From Datnioides undecimradiatus (taxonomy: Eukaryota > Chordata > Actinopteri > Lobotiformes > Datnioididae), in NCBI GenBank assembly GCA_008933995.1, contig WARS01000071.1:5920652-5984651 (forward strand): a stretch of DNA of 64,000 nt. Reading direction: 5' to 3'. The notes beneath the pieces are model-generated. The model was not told the origin of the DNA. It saw nothing but the letters and a program-made list of their open reading frames with translations, and did no database searches. A program made the position numbers and the translations under genes. Below, one piece after another: positions 63,901 through 64,000 of the stretch; position 1 is the stretch's first letter; each line of letters opens with the position of its first letter.

Positions 63901-64000
63901 AGGGGAGGGACGCTAACAGCCAACTCTCAGGCCATATTTTAATCAAAAGCTGAGTTTGGACTTGAGTGTCACAAGTCTAAGTCTGTTCTGTTCTATCACT
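60953..64000. other. upstream of or 5' introns of the CCDC50-like gene
   Basis: I find no convincing exon on either strand. It contains a C-run at 61643-61653, poly-T near 61668, a CTCF-like motif at 61069-61082 and a long interspersed repeat at 62830-63292. If the CCDC50-like gene has further 5' exons, this is intron. Confidence 0.5.
62830..63292. repeat. diverged copy of an abundant teleost interspersed repeat
   Basis: Segments in order match a repeat I recognise from many fish genomes: gtgctaacatgctcacactg, an atcagcatgcaga segment, a gttagcataatagcatttgct segment, aagtacagctaagggtgatg, and tcaccgaagtcagcaggatt. The original gives 'fails to keep' copies of ATTTCATGGCA near 63143 and AAAATTCCTGGCGGATCATCC near 63270. 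It is non-coding; its class is not recalled. Confidence 0.6.

Noticed and set aside
1-64000. tRNA, rRNA, CRISPR arrays, bacterial-type operons, retroviral gag/pol/env
   Set aside because: I found no cloverleaf with A/B boxes, no spaced direct repeats of CRISPR type and no retroviral motifs. The window is an ordinary vertebrate gene region.

Overview
This is a stretch of vertebrate nuclear DNA, almost certainly from a spiny-rayed teleost. Protein-coding genes are split into many short exons with GT/AG introns. The long AT-rich non-coding DNA carries poly-A/T tracts, dinucleotide and tetranucleotide microsatellites, and at least three interspersed repeats that I recognise from fish genomes. Protein similarity was judged from memory; no database was searched. 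Exons were placed by joining open frames at GT/AG sites with phases that agree from exon to exon.

Layout. (1) 1-7705 (+): the 3' part of rap1gap, a GTPase-activating protein for Rap1; the gene starts upstream of the window. Its 3' UTR probably runs to the AATAAA at 10201. (2) 12.0-13.7 kb (+): aurkaip1, the mitoribosomal protein mS38. (3) 14.5-23.8 kb (+): mxra8, a two-Ig-domain adhesion protein. (4) 25.9-48.6 kb (+): dvl1, Dishevelled, with a complete 15-exon coding region. (5) 51.5-54 kb (+): a compact seven-exon TNF-receptor-family gene, closest to TNFRSF9 (CD137/4-1BB). (6) 60952-57061 (-): the 3' seven coding exons of a coiled-coil gene resembling CCDC50, facing tail-to-tail with the TNF receptor. 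From 61 kb to the end I see no convincing exon, only an interspersed repeat and a CTCF-like motif.

The block aurkaip1-mxra8-dvl1, all in one transcriptional direction, matches the order on human 1p36.33. rap1gap and TNFRSF9 are also on human 1p36, so the window is a piece of the 1p36-equivalent fish chromosome. The genes do not form a pathway: they cover Rap signalling, mitochondrial translation, cell adhesion, Wnt signalling and T-cell costimulation, and are linked by inherited synteny only.

I found no evidence for a wholly new system. The items most worth checking are: a phosphosite exon in rap1gap that looks tandemly duplicated and optional; an alternative acidic C-terminus for rap1gap; loss of the Ser-rich exon between the PDZ and DEP domains of dvl1; a perfectly duplicated palindrome in a TNF-receptor intron; a 17-bp perfect hairpin downstream of the same gene; and the poorly characterised CCDC50-like gene with a 450-residue Arg/Glu/Ser-rich exon.
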